Positions 28,620 through 44,564 of a DNA stretch of 64,000 bases are shown piece after piece. The notes beneath the pieces are model-generated. The model worked only from the letters and a program-made list of their open reading frames with translations. It was not told the DNA's origin and made no database searches. Position 1 is the stretch's first letter; the number at the start of each line of letters is the position of its first letter. The stretch is taken from contig CM070874.1 of the NCBI GenBank assembly GCA_036365515.1, positions 245,149,430 through 245,213,429 on the forward strand. Reading direction: 5' to 3'. Both the position numbers and the translations under genes were made by a program. The stretch is from Torymus aiolomorphi. Taxonomy: Eukaryota; Arthropoda; Insecta; Hymenoptera; Torymidae.

Positions 28620-29257
28620 AGAAGCGCAATTCAAATCGCGTTTTCGATACAATTGCCATAACAGAAACAAAGTTGATGACCAGGGACTCGGATAACTCGG
28701 TAGCTCTCGATGGATTCAAATTTTATAGACTCGATCGTGTAGATGTAGGGGGAGGAGTCTAGGTTCGGGATAACTTCGACGTAGAGATCATATCAAACTC
28801 AGATCCCGAATACGATAATACTCCAGAATACCTGATTCTCGAAATAGGCACTCCATCGGATAAATTGCTGTTTGCTGTTGTCTATCGTCGCGTCCATGCA
28901 GCCTACCCAACAGAGTTTTTCGTGGAATTGGTAGGCATTCTACCATCATATAATCAGGCTATAATTACAGGCGATTTCAATATTAATTTGGTCAAAGATT
29001 CTAGTGAATTCACATACTTCCATAGACAACTGCAATCATGCTCCTTCTTTTTAGTGCCTTCAGAACCCACGCGTCACATTATGTGGAGAGACAGAATATC
29101 GCACACATGGCTGGATCTATTCTTTCTGTATAGTGCGTCTGCCTTTAAGTATTACAGAAAATCTGAAGCTCCTTTTGCTGCGGGGCATGATTTTACAGAG
29201 ATAGAATTTAATCTAACGCGGCCGCCTAAAACTACTAAATTTTTCTGGGCACGTGAC
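28620..29257 (+). pseudogene. LINE C: endonuclease domain
   Basis: A broken frame near 28640-28760 gives IAITETKL (catalytic Glu motif). 28865-29257 continues with AVVYRRVHAAYP, IITGDFNINL and a SRT-type end region. An in-frame stop occurs near 28758. The MITE cuts the frame at TTAA 29258-29261. Confidence 0.85.
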
Positions 29258-29943
29258 TTAAGGGGGCTAGACACCTTTTTTCTCTGAAATAAGAAGTCAC
29301 ATTTTAATACATAAATGTAAACTAATTATTTCATACTTTTTACATATAAAAGTGGGTATATTTACCTTACCTTAAAACTTTCTCCGATGGGCCTTTTATA
29401 TGGACCAGAACCATAGTCATCGATGAAACAAGTTTTTTCACTAACCGTAAGCTTTGAAATTTTCCTGTGGATGGATTGACTCCAGATTTGAACTAAATTA
29501 CTCCTGAATAGTATAATTCTTATATGAGTGTAGGGATTTTTGATCTAATGAGAAAAAAAAAATTGTGCTGTTTTTCAAGAGTTCTTTTTTTAATTTTTTT
29601 AAATTTTTTATATTTTTTCATAATTTTTCTGATGTAAAAATTTTTTCCGACATTTAATCCTAAATCCCTACACTCATATGAGAATTATACTATTCAGGAG
29701 TAATTTAGTTCAAATCTGGAGTCAATCCATCCACAGGAAAATTTCAAAGTTTACGGTTAGTGAAAAAACTTGTTTCATCGATGACTATGGTTCTGGACCA
29801 TATAAAAGGCCCATCGGAGAAAGTTTTAAGGTAAGGTAAATATACCCACTTTTATATGTAAAAAGTATGAAATAATTAGTTTACATTTATGTATTAAAAT
29901 GTGACTTCTTATTTCAGAGAAAAAAGGTGTCTAGCCCCCTTAA
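29258..29943. mobile_element. TTAA-flanked palindromic MITE, copy 2
   Basis: TTAA at 29258-29261 and 29940-29943 encloses 678 bp that begins GGGGGCTAGACACC and ends with its complement. It is almost identical to 178-862. One TTAA plus flanks restores the LINE frame across the site, so the insertion and its 4-bp duplication are directly demonstrated. Confidence 0.95.
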
Positions 29944-30810
29944 AAAGCATCGATAACAATGTACTAAATGAAACTATTATGTCTAACCTCGAGCGACTTT
30001 GCCCACGCAGTGTCTCATTTAATGCTCCGGAAATCGTCTTAAACACAGCTGACGTCGATCATCTCACAGACACGCTCTCGTCAGCAGTAATATCATCACT
30101 AAATACCGCTGCTCCTCTGCAAAAGATAATTCTCTCTACCAAAAGAAATCCCTGGGTCTCAAATAGCACTCGTGCACTAATGCATCAGAGCCACAATGCC
30201 TGCAAAACAGCCAAGAGCTCACGGTTAGTGTCTGACTTCGAGCGCTTTATAACACTTCGTATAAATACAAAAAACATGCTAGATTCTGCAAAAAATCAAT
30301 ACTATGCTGAAAAACTTGACACAGCACCAAACTCGAAAGCCAAATGGAAAGTTCTGCGTAATATTGGTATCACTGCACCAAAATTATTTGTGACGATGTA
30401 CGCGTCGCAGTCGAAAATCGAAAGATTATGATCCTCGTTACGTTTGATCTTTCCAAAGTCTTCGATATGGTACCACGTAAGTTATTACTGCGAAAACTTA
30501 GACTACTAGACTGCTCCAATAACGCCCTGAACTGGTTTTTCTCGTATCTTAATAACAGATTACAGGCTGTAGTACAAGAAGGTAGCTCTATATCAGAATG
30601 GCTGCGTATAAATACCGTGTGCCGCAAGGAAGTGTGTTAGGTCCTCTACTTTTCTCGATCTATCTAAATGATCTACCTAAGGTACTGACGTCCTGCAAAT
30701 ATGTTTTATACGCAGATGATTTGCAAATGTATCATTCCTGTCTACCTTCAAATCTCTCTGATGGCATTGACGCGGTAACCCGAGATGCCAATGTCATTGC
30801 CGTCTAGGCC
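29944..30810 (+). pseudogene. LINE C: linker and truncated reverse transcriptase
   Basis: 29944-30370 is the pre-RT linker (LQKIILSTKRNPWVSNSTRAL). Just after 30370 the frame and content jump directly to VTFDLSKVFDMVPRKLL (RT block with catalytic Asp), so roughly the first RT blocks are deleted. 30598-30807 supplies PQGSVLGPLLFSIYLNDLP and YADDLQMY. Frames change at about 30400 and 30610. Confidence 0.85.
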
Positions 30811-31035
30811 TCTAGAGAAGGTCTGAGCCTCGACGTGAAGAAGACGAAAGTAATGCTGATGGCTAGTCAGATCTACAATTCCCGCTATGACCTCTCAACT
30901 ATTCCGCGTGTCAGAATCTTGGATAAGACTTTGGAATATGAAACGCCAGTTAAAAGTCAAGGTGTATGACTCACTCCAACTTTGAATTGGAAAACTCATG
31001 TCAGTCAAGTATTTCGTAGAGTACACTGTGCATTG

Positions 31036-31115
31036 CATTCTCTCAAACACTATAAGCATACATTCTCTCAAACACTATAAGCATGCACTCTCTCAAACAC
31101 TATAAGCATGCACTC
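31036..31115. repeat. 27-bp tandem repeat, three copies
   Basis: TCTCTCAAACACTATAAGCA is repeated three times in succession within the LINE C 3' half. Confidence 0.9.
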
Positions 31116-31500
31116 TTGTGTCAATTAAAAAAGGAGCTCATAGAAAGTTTAGTTTTCTCTCACTTAGATTATGGATGTGCTATCTATAACGACATTGACA
31201 AAACGAGAACTCTGAAAGTGTAATGGGCACTAAATGCGTGCGTTAGATTTGTGTATGGCAATATAGAGCGTCGGGAACATGCCACTCCGTATAGATTAGA
31301 GAGTACATTTTTCATTGCCTATATTGGTTCTCCACTATCTAAGTCGACACTTAAGTATGGTACTCTTTGGTGGTAGCTCGCAATGAGTGTAATGCTCAGA
31401 CTGACCAGCTAGAAACTACTTAAACAATAACACATTTGTAATGCTCACGAAGTTGGGCATTACAACCAATAGGTCTTAATTTGAAAATAAAATTTCTGCT

Positions 31501-32929
<1,429 letters not shown>

Positions 32930-32947
32930 ACGCCCGCGCGCGCGCGC

Positions 32948-32989
<42 letters not shown>

Positions 32990-33016
32990 ATGTGCGTGTG
33001 TGTGTGTGTGTATGTG
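32930..33016. repeat. (CG)n/(GT)n microsatellite
   Basis: CGCGCGCGCG runs into a long GT tract with CA and TA interruptions. Confidence 0.95.
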
Positions 33017-33228
33017 TACGACTGGATCTCAGCTTCTACTCGGTCGATTTTGACCGGAGAGGTCTCATTCTTATGTTTTTTTTTGCGTGATGGCGGGTCA
33101 AAAATCCGTTTTTTGATTGGGGCGATGCGGTTTTGTTTTTGTTTTTTCAAATTTTGGATTTTCTTAAAACTGTTTTTTGATTTTTTTTTTAATGATAGGA
33201 TCGAGTTATTCAAATCTGATGGGTAGCG

Positions 33229-33920
33229 TTCGAAAGAGAATTAAAATACCTACATTTTCTAAAAAACAAAGTTTCTATCTATCACGGTTCTTTTGTTATT
33301 AACAAAAACGTGTTTTTTTTTTTAGAAGCTTATAAGTCCTAAACTTAACGGTCAATTTTTTTGAGAAAAATCATGATAATACAGAATATAAATAGCTATC
33401 ATCTGTTAAAATTTGAATACATTCTGTAGGCTAGATTTTTAGTAAAAAATTGAAAAATGAAAAAAATCAGTTTTGTATGTCCAACGATTACAAGAGTAAA
33501 ATTGACTTAATGGCTTCAAAATTCCTTTTAGAGGTAAAGTTTTTATAGTTCTCGGTCGAGTTCTTTGGGCAAAATGATTGGTCCAAAAATTTCAGAGATA
33601 TTTGAGGTTAAAAATTTTTTGACATTTTTTAAAAATCGTAATTTCTCGAGAACGGCTCTATGTATCTGAATGGGGTGGGTGGCATTCGAAAGAGAATTAA
33701 AATACCTGTATTTTCTAAAAAAAATAATTTTCTATCTATCACGGTTCTCTAGCTATCATTAAAAACAAAAACGTGTTTTTAAAAAAACACGTTTTTGTTA
33801 ATAACAAAAGAACAATGATAGCTATAAATTTTTTTTCCTTACAAAATATGAATTATGAAATATAATAAAAAAACACGTTTTTGTTAATAACAAAAAAACC
33901 GTGACAGCTATTTGTTTTAT
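33229..33920. repeat. Diverged ~455-bp direct repeat with inverted tails
   Basis: GTTCGAAAGAGAATTAAAATACC at 33229 and ATTCGAAAGAGAATTAAAATACC at 33683 start the two copies, which share TCTATCTATCACGGTTCT. AAAAACGTG motifs end the copies, and their reverse complement (CACGTTTTTGTTAATAAC) occurs at 33790 and 33870, giving local hairpins. Confidence 0.7.
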
Positions 33921-34977
33921 TATAAAATATAGATATTTTACTTCTATTTCAAATGATAACTTTATTTATCAGCTCAAATTTTATATAAATTTGATATAAA
34001 TAAATAATAAATAAATAAATAAATTTAAAAATTCACAATTTTTATATTCATAAATGAATTTAATTATAATTATACAATAAATTATTTAAAAAATTATAAA
34101 TTTTGTTATTAAAAATTAATTAAAGGAATGAACAAATTACGGTTGAGGAAGCTACGGGCCAATGAATTGGCAGCGGTTTTTTTTTTTGTTTTAAATTAGA
34201 TTTGCAAATATTTTTAAGTTCAATGTATTATATTACAATACAATTTTTTCATACTAATCCAATTAATTCATACTAAGCTCATTTTCATACTAAACCAATG
34301 CTTATATTTTTGCTTTTTATTTATTTGAATGTATTAATTAACTTTTTAAAGATAAAAATAAATATGTGTTATACGTTGTTTTGTTATATACTGTAATGTT
34401 GTTATTTTTGAAAACTTTATATCTCAGTAACTTAACATTGAAAGCTTCATGAAAAAACTCGTTTATAAGCAGTAATAAGAACTATTCACATAAAAATTCT
34501 TCAGATTTCCTGAATTTTATTATGAGTAAAAAAAATTGAAAAAACGCGTTCTTCTATTACTGCCTATAACTGGATTACGAGGGGCATCGCACTCTGTAAT
34601 CTTCGTTAAATAACGTTTCAATGTGCGATTGAAATCATATAAAGCAAAGAAAATTATGTTCACTAAATTATGTAATCGTTTAGGAACGTATGAAGTCGTA
34701 GAGACAATACAAAACATAACTGAGTTGCCTGGCTAATGAAGGAATTAGCAGAAATCGTAGGTTAACAGCCGACATTGAAAGCCTAATGCATCGTAAGGCG
34801 TGTAATCTTTTTGCAATCATAAGAAGTCATCGCGTAACGTAACGCAGTCATCTGAATTCAGAAAAATAACAAATGCTTTTCAATCAGCTGTTGCATATTT
34901 TATCTTCCGATCATACACTGAGAAAACAATATGATTGTTTTCAAAACATAATTGTAACTGTTAACGTATTGTTGATT
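33921..34977. other. Intergenic, AT-rich, no recognisable gene
   Basis: Low-complexity AAATAAATAAAT patch near 34010-34030. The minus ORF at 34520-34717 has no domain. Confidence 0.45.
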
Positions 34978-34982
34978 TCGGC

Positions 34983-35278
34983 TGTTGGATATTGTGAATA
35001 TTTCGCCTTCTATATATAAACATACTCATGAGACACAAACAGCGCGACACACGTAAGTTCCCCCTCCCTAGTGTGTCCGAGACTATGAAGCTATGCCGAG
35101 CGGCAGCCAGCGACGCTCCGCTCTCGCTATACTCTCTCTAGTCTCGGACGCCCAGCATGTAGCATCTCGCGCATGGCGTAGGCAAGCGCCTCTTTATATT
35201 CACACTACCTAATAAACTAGTCATTTCTTTAAGTATAACCCAGAGTATTTTTACTACACCTATCCACCAACTCCAACA
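34983..35278 (+). repeat. 5' LTR of copia element
   Basis: Starts TGTTGGATATTG and ends CTCCAACA. Contains TATATATAA-type sequence near 35015 and AATAAA near 35212. Confidence 0.95.
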
Positions 35279-35294
35279 TGGTAGCAGAAGTCCG
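35279..35294 (+). other. Probable primer-binding site
   Basis: TGGTAGCAGAAGTCC directly follows the 5' LTR and resembles the TGGTATCAGAG site complementary to initiator-Met tRNA. The exact tRNA is not determined. Confidence 0.55.
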
Positions 35295-35594
35295 TGGTTG
35301 GTAAGTAAAAAGAAAAAGACTGACTCAATACAAGCTTCGGCAAGTATTGTGGCAGAATCAAGCACATGGCTCGCGGAAAATTGACAGTGAAAAATATTGA
35401 AGGAAAAGTGCAAAAGTAAGAAAAATACAAGTGTGAATAAAGAATAAAACATATCTTCAAGTGATAAAAGAAAGAATTTTTGGAAAATTACGAAAATTCA
35501 AGCCGATGCGAGCAGATTAAATTTCTTGTGTGAAGCACGCTGCACGGTGCAAGAATAGAGCACGTGGCAGAATTTGAGGTTATACACGTGAGAA

Positions 35595-37820
35595 ATGGAC
35601 ACTAAAGGACAAGTGAAAACCGAAGAAGAAGAAATAAAAGTGAATGAAGATATTAAATTAAAAGAAGTCGAGATGGCTAAGCAAGCAAAATTCGAAGATA
35701 TAGTAATTCCCATTTTTGATGGTGCAAACTATACAAGTTGGAAATTTCGCTTAATGACTCTATTAGAGTATAAAGAGTGCAAAGAGCAAACTGAAAGAGA
35801 ACGGGCTGAGACAGATAAACCAGATGAATGGAAGAAAAAGGATTTAAAAGCAAGAAATATATTAATAAGCACTATTTCAGACAAGCAATTAGAATATGTT
35901 TGTCAATGCGATGCAGCTTACAAAATGATGGAAAAATTCAAGAGCATGTACTCTACTAAATCTACAGCGCTGCAAATAGTATGCAGAGGTCAACTAGAAG
36001 ACATTAAACTCAAAAATTATGAGAAAGTTGAAGAATTTTTTGTAGATTTCGAACAAGCCTGCAACAAATTTAAAGCAGCTGGAGGCACATTACCAGAAAA
36101 GGAAAAAATGAGGTATTTAACTAGAGCACTACCAGTAAGCTACAGCTTTATTGGGAGTTACATTGATCTCGTCCCAGAAGCTCAACAAACAGTAGACTAT
36201 GTTAAGTCCAAAATTCAAGAAAAAATAATGACAGTGCCTGACAACGAAAAAAGGAAAAATGTAAGTACATTCAACGTCAAGACAAAGGGACAGTGTTATA
36301 ACTGTGGCCGGGAAGGTCATTTCAAGAAGGACTGTTGGAGACCACTACAGACCAGCCAGAATAGAGGAGCATTCCAAAACAGAGGAGCATCCCAGAGCAG
36401 AGGTCGAGGTCAACGAGGATCCCAGCGAGGATATCAACGAGGCAGTTCCAGAGGACGTGGTCGTGGCAGAGGAGCAGCCCAGCAGAGGCAAGAAGACTCC
36501 AGTCAACCCAGCGAAGACCCAGCAGCTGAGACCTGGATGATCGAGGTCAAACACAACGAAGTGAAAAGTGAAATTGTGAGTGATGTGTTCTATAGTGAAG
36601 TAGAATCTAAGCATTATCATTATCACAATCCAAGCTTCGGCGAAGATTGTGGTAATAAAAATAGAATAACGAATGTTTATAATTATAGTTGCGAAAAGAA
36701 TGGTAAATTCAAAGAAATCAGTTGGTTATTAGATGGCGGATGCACTGATCATGTTGTAAATGATGAGAGAATGTATGAAAAATTTATTGTATTAAAAAAT
36801 CCAATTGAAGTAAAGTTACCAGATGGTAAAAATTTAAAGGCCACAAAAGTAGGCAATATAAAAACATATTTCAAAAATTATTATAATGAAAAATTAATAG
36901 ACTTAAAAAATGTTTATTTTGTAAAAGGAATTAATAAAAATCTATTAAGCGTTTCAAAAATTACAAGAAACAGTACTATTGTTTATAAAAATGAAAATGC
37001 AAAGATATATAACAATAACAGAGAATTAGTTGCGGTAGCAAACAAAATAAATGATTTGTATGTCATGAAAAGTAACATATATAAGGATTCTGAAAATGAT
37101 TTATACGTAAACTCTGTCAAATTAACTGAAAAAGAAAAGTGGCATAGAGCATTAGGCCATGTCAACTTTCAATATTTAAACAAATTAGTAAAAGATAAAT
37201 TGGTAGATGGTTTACCAGATAAATTAGAAAATAATGAAATGAAATGCGCAAATTGTATTCAAAGTAAAATGGCTAATGTACCGTTTAAAAATGAGAGAAG
37301 TAAAACTTCAGAAATTTTAGAGTTAATTCACACTGATCTAAATGGTCCACACAGAACAATAGGTTCTGGTGAAGAAAAGTTTTTTTTAAGTTTCATTGAT
37401 GATTACAGTAAATGTAGTAAAGTTTATTGTATTAAAATCAAATCAGAGACTGCAATTTGTTTTAAAGAATATGTAAATTTAGTTGAAAACAAATTTAATA
37501 AAAGAGTTAAAAAATTAAATTGTGATAATGGCAAAGAGTACTTGAATAAGGAAATTTATCAATTTATAAATGAGAAAGGAATAGAATTATTACCTTGCCC
37601 ACCCTACGTCCATCAATTAAATGGAGTAGCGGAAAGATTCAACAGATCAGCTATGGATATAGGAAGATGTCTGTTAAGAGAGGCCAAAATACCATTAAAA
37701 TATTGGCCAGAAATTGTTAAAACAGTCTCTTATTTGAAAAACCGTACAATAGCTAACTCAAACGAAAATAAAACCCCTTTTGAAATACTTTTTGAAATAA
37801 ACCTAATGTACAAAACTTAA
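35595..37820 (+). pseudogene. gag-pol: Copia Gag-protease-integrase (741 aa, then frameshift)
   Basis: Gag residues about 35-215 have YTSWKFRLMTLLEY and related copia Gag motifs. A zinc knuckle CYNCGREGHFKKDC (C234, C237, H242, C247) is followed by an Arg-Gly-rich stretch (258-292). The protease site reads LLDGGCTDH (D380), with Gly in the position usually held by Ser. Next are the pre-integrase HHCC (WHRALGHVN...CANC) and integrase HTDLNGP, LNCDNGKEY and AERFNRS, the D,D,E triad. A 1-nt deletion in the A run at 37797-37801 moves the frame, so RT and RNase H are in separate ORFs. The ATG at 35595 is the first good start after the LTR. Confidence 0.93.
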
Positions 37821-38797
37821 AAATTTACGGAAGTAAAGTCTTCGTTAGAAAACCAGAAGTTTTGAGAAAAGGAAAATGGGATGATAAAGCTGAATTAGGT
37901 ATATTAGTAGGATATACGCACAATGGTTATAGAGTCTTGTTGAATAACAAAGTAATAAATGCCAGACATGTACACATTGTCGAAGACGGCACCGAAATAA
38001 TCTGTTTGGAAAAGGTTAACGATGAAAATATTATTGAATTCAATATAGACGAATCAAACGATTCAAGTAGTGATACAAGCAGTATTATTGAAAATAATTA
38101 TGACAATGAAAATTTAATTAATAATAACGATGAAATTGAAAATATTGAAAATGAGAATGAGAACATCGATAATGCTTTCAATCGTTCAAATGAAAATTTA
38201 AATGTTAAAAGAACATCAAACAGAAAGAAAAGTCCGGTACAAAGATACGGAAACCCTGTAACACATTATATTTATATACATTATGTAAACGCAAATGTAC
38301 CGAATACATTTGAGGAGGCGTTAAACTCCAGTGAATTCAAAGAATGGCAAAAAGCTATGAATTCAGAAATTGAATGTCTAAAGAAAAATAATACATGGGT
38401 TGTAGTTGATAAACCTCAAAATAAAAAGATTATTGATGTAAAGTGGGTCTATAAAAGAAAAAGCGATGACTCTCTGAAGGCTAGGTTAGTTGTTAGAGGT
38501 TTCCAACAAAGAGAATGTCAGGAAAATGTTTATTCGCCAGTAGGGAAAATGGAAACGTTAAAAATTTTGTTAAGTTACTGTTGCGTAAATAATCTGTTTA
38601 TAGAACAAATGGATGTAGAAACAGCATTTCTCAATGGGAAAATAAAATCAGAAGTTTATATTCATGAACCACAAGGTTATGAAACCGGTAAAAATAAAGT
38701 TTGTAAATTATTAAAAGCATTATACGGATTGAGAGAAAGTCCAAAGGCTTGGTATGAGACATTTGATAAATGCGTGAGTAAACTTATGGGTTCATAA
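37821..38797 (+). pseudogene. Copia integrase C-terminus and first half of RT
   Basis: Continues after the first shift with the integrase C-terminal part (YGSKVFVRKPE, GILVGYTHNGYRV), an Asn/Asp/Glu-rich linker, then RT: EWQKAMNSEIECL, KWVYKRK, NVYSPVGKMET, QMDVETAFLNGKI (first catalytic Asp) and LKALYGLRESPKAWY. It ends early at 38795-38797 because of a missing T in the TT at 38791-38792. Confidence 0.92.
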
Positions 38798-39810
38798 GAA
38801 GCAATTATGATTACTGTTTATATGTAAACAACACAGACGACGATACTATATACATGTTAGTATTCGTAGACGATCTCTTAATATGCTGTAAAAATAAAGA
38901 TAGAATCAATGAAGTTAAATCTGCTTTAATGAAAAGATTTGTAATGAAAGATCTAGGAAAAATTAAATCATATATAGGAATCGACATTGATTATAATAAC
39001 GAGAAAGGTATAATGACCTTAAGTCAACAAAGATATATAGAATCATTGGCTGTGAAGTACAACTTAGAAAATGCGAAACTTTATGATACTCCGATGGAGA
39101 CAAATTTAAAACTCGAACAGGCTAATAAAGCAGATGAAACAATAAAATATCGAAATTTAATAGGTGAATTATTATATATCAGCACAGGTACAAGACCTGA
39201 CATAACTTACAGCGTGAACTACTTAAGTAGATTTCAGAGTTGCTACGATTCAACACATTTTAAATACGCGATGCGAATATTAAAATATCTATACAAAACA
39301 AAAAATTTAAAATTAACTTATGGTTGTAACTTAAATAAGGATAAACTCGATTGTATGGTCGATTCAGACTTTGCAGGTGATAACATTGATAGAAAATCAA
39401 CCGCCGGATTTGTTATAAGAATGTATAGAAATATAATATATTGGAAAGCACAGAAACAAAAAACTGTGACTAAAAATTCAACATTTGCTGAATACATTGC
39501 ATTGTCTGAAGTGACAACAGAAATATTATTTATAATTAATCTCTTGAAAGACGCCTTCAATACGACATTTGAAAAACCTGTTAAAATATATAAGGATAAC
39601 TCAGGCGCAGTAGCAATAGGTAAATTCGGTAATTTAACAAAAAACTCTAAGCACATTGAAGTACAATGTCATTATGTAAATGAGAATTACGATAAAGGCG
39701 TTATCGATATTGTAAAGATAGAAACTGGGAAAAATATAACGGACATATTCACTAAGAGTCTATCTAAGGACAAATTTATTAAAAATAGAAACGCGCTAAA
39801 ATTAATATAA
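38798..39810 (+). pseudogene. Copia second half of RT and RNase H
   Basis: Begins in a third frame with MLVFVDDLLICC (catalytic VDD), then MKDLGKIKSYIGIDI, RPDITYSVNYLSRFQ and RNase H motifs CMVDSDFAGD, RKSTAGFV, STFAEYIALSEV and KDNSGAV. It ends normally at 39808-39810, shortly before the 3' LTR. Confidence 0.92.
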
Positions 39811-39845
39811 ATAATGTAAACAAAAGTCGAAAATTCAAGGAGGCG

Positions 39846-40141
39846 TGTTCGATATTGTGAATATTTCGCCTTCTATATATAAACATACTCATGAGACACA
39901 AACAGCGCGACACACGTAAGTTCCTCCTCCCTAGTGTGTCCGAGACTATGAAGCTATGCCGAGCGGCAGCCAGCGACGCTCCGCTCTCGCTATACTCTCT
40001 CTAGTCTCGGATGCCCAGCATGTAGCATCTCGCGCATGGCGTAGGCAAGCGCCTCTTTATATTCACACTACCTAATAAACTAGTCATTTCTTTAAGTATA
40101 ACCCAGAGTATTTTTACTACACCTATCCACCAACTCCAACA
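39846..40141 (+). repeat. 3' LTR of copia element
   Basis: 296 bp, TGTTCGATATTG to CTCCAACA. A purine-rich AAGGAGGCG directly before it is the likely polypurine tract. Confidence 0.95.
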
Positions 40142-40146
40142 TCGGC

Positions 40147-41055
40147 GAATTATATACGTATGTTAGCAATTAAGCTACGTTTTTAATAACAGTTACAATA
40201 TAACATGGATATAAGTTATAACCGAAGGTGTAACTCCTTTATAAAGTGAAAATAGTTGGTGATAAAAAAGATTAATGGCGGCTGAGCCGACGACGCGATT
40301 AAAATATTTAAATTCTTGTTACATTACTGACCGGTAGTTGGGAGCTCAGTATTTTTATCAAAGCCTCGATCACCTAACGTCCTTCGCGTCTGCGGCTTCA
40401 GAGCGCAGAATGCGTCTCCCTCTCGCCTCCTATATCGCGCCCGCTTCATTCTATGATATTGTAACTGTTGTAATGTGATTTTTCTTGCGAATCAGCGAAT
40501 GTGAGAACTTTCGACAGAGTAATTTATATTTTTGAATGAATCTAATATTTATTTATCATAACGTTGCTACATAGGGGAGACTGGGGAAAAACCGGATACT
40601 GGGTCCAAACCGAAATCCTCATTTTCTCGGTGTTACTACTAGTGCGATCTATATAATAGCTATGGTGTCTCTTTGAGAATATGCCGGTACATTTTGTATA
40701 TGATATATAGCCTCGTGTTGACTTTAGAAGAGATCAAAGATTTCTCGCAAGACTGTGTTCATCGTTAGTCATAGTGCGTATAATCTTCCTGCAAGCAACA
40801 TATTCTTCTCGATCTCATTCTCGATATTCTTTCAGTAAGTATATAACCTTATTATTTATGTTATAATAAATAAGTAGGAGTAATTCCGTTTCTCAATTTT
40901 ACTTTTCATTGCAAAATATGAATAATTACTTTTTTTCGAACTTCTTTCGAATTAAATAATTAAATCAAAATAGATTCAAAATAATGTTTCACTTTAAAAA
41001 ATCATTTAAATAAATTAAATTTTCTTGTAGTTGATAACGTTCGTAGTATATGATT
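40147..41055. other. Intergenic, no recognisable gene
   Basis: The phrase GGGGAGACTGGGGAAAAACCGG near 40573 is typical of terminal parts of repeats, but no element could be delimited. Confidence 0.4.
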
Positions 41056-41059
41056 TAAT

Positions 41060-41170
41060 GAAATTTACGGACACCAGACAAACTTTTGTAACAGCATTTA
41101 TTTAACAATTGCCAACGTTTCGGAAGTTTTATTACTTCCCTCTTCAGGGCTATACGAAAGCACAATAAAT
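41060..41170 (-). mobile_element. Penelope-like element terminal fragment
   Basis: Reverse strand reads AGCCCTGAAGAGGGAAGTAA then CTTCCGAAACGTTGG, the signature of Penelope terminal repeats. The same signature (CCTGAGGAGGAGAGG...CTCGAAATGTCGG) ends the element near 57470-57520. No coding part is attached here. Confidence 0.65.
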
Positions 41171-41639
41171 ATATTTATTTTCTAAATTTACAAACTTAAT
41201 GCAAAATTACAATATTGTTACAATATAAATTATTACCTTAAATATTATGCGTCACATTATGTTAGTCTTATGCGAAATACAATAACTTTATTGTTATTAA
41301 AGTCGAATAAATCGTACATACTATAAAGTAAACTTATTTTGAACGTTACATGTACAAGCACTAATGAAAAAGGTTTGTAACATCTCCATTTATACTATCG
41401 ATGAAGCGAAGAACGAAATTTTGTACAAGGCAATGGTGTATTGTCCAGTTTGCGCAACCAAAATTTGTTTCAGGAAAACGAGCAATAATTCGGGCGGTTG
41501 TTTATTCAATAAAAAAAAAGGAAGTTAAAAGTTAGATGAAATACACGAAATGAAAGGTAATTGATTTGCCCTATCGAATCTCTACCTAATAGGTGCGCCC
41601 GCACTAAGTAAGTGACGGCAGCTGTCTCGGTGACTGACG

Positions 41640-41730
41640 TCACGCTCGCGGTATAATACTTTGTGCGCGCGGTAATATACTTCCCGCGCCCGCGGTAAGT
41701 TAACTCGCGTAATGGTTACTACGCGAGAAG
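41640..41730. repeat. CGCG array with ~16-21 bp period
   Basis: CGCG at 41647, 41666/41668, 41685, 41691, 41706 and 41722, each next to GGTAATATACTT- or GTAATGG-like AT-rich half units. Layout resembles the array in the Polinton cargo at 18107-18292. Confidence 0.5.
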
Positions 41731-44145
<2,415 letters not shown>

Positions 44146-44450
44146 TAAAAAAGCTAGTTCATGGATTTGCGTGGGAGAAGGTCCGAATTACTTGACATGC
44201 ATTGAACTATGGCAAGAAGAGTTGGAAATATTAAAAAAAAAAATTTAAATAATCTTAAAATGTTAAAAACCACTTTTAATTACTTAATTTTTAGAATATT
44301 TGTGATTTTTTATTGTTTTTAGTATTTTAAGATGATGGAAAAATTTTTCTTTAATATTTCCAACTCTTCTTGCTATAGTTTGATAAATTTGAAGTAATTC
44401 AAGTCCTCCCCCATGCAAATCCATGAACTAGCTTTTTTAAAAAATTACGT
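44146..44450. repeat. Foldback of ~305 bp
   Basis: The region around 44150-44235 (AGCTAGTTCATGGATTTGCG, CAAGAAGAGTTGGAAATATT) is mirrored at 44355-44450 with about 85% identity. Confidence 0.8.
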
Positions 44451-44564
44451 CAAATGAAAAAAATTTAAAATGCTATATCTCTGAGTAAAATTGGTCTGCA
44501 GATTAAGTCTTGGGCCATTTTATCAGAAATAGAGTATATTTATAGGATATATACTTTATATTGT

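Larger units (their letters stand above)
28093..31500 (+). mobile_element. Non-LTR retrotransposon C, interrupted by a MITE
   Basis: Order: end of ORF1 (FP-type domain, 28105-28533), endonuclease (about 28620-29257), MITE insertion, pre-RT linker (29944-30370), then RT with its early part deleted and the catalytic YADD at about 30711-30722. Its 3' untranslated part extends to near 31400-31500. Several frame changes and stops make it non-functional. Confidence 0.85.
34978..40146 (+). mobile_element. Ty1/copia LTR retrotransposon with 5-bp TSD
   Basis: TCGGC (34978-34982 and 40142-40146) flanks an element with two 296-bp LTRs that differ at about three positions, so it inserted recently. The internal region codes a single Gag-Pol in copia order (Gag, protease, integrase, RT, RNase H), now split by two 1-nt frameshifts near 37800 and 38791. 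Confidence 0.95.

Noticed and set aside
33000..33226. ORFs around the GT microsatellite
   Set aside because: Cys-Val and His-Thr repeats are microsatellite translations.
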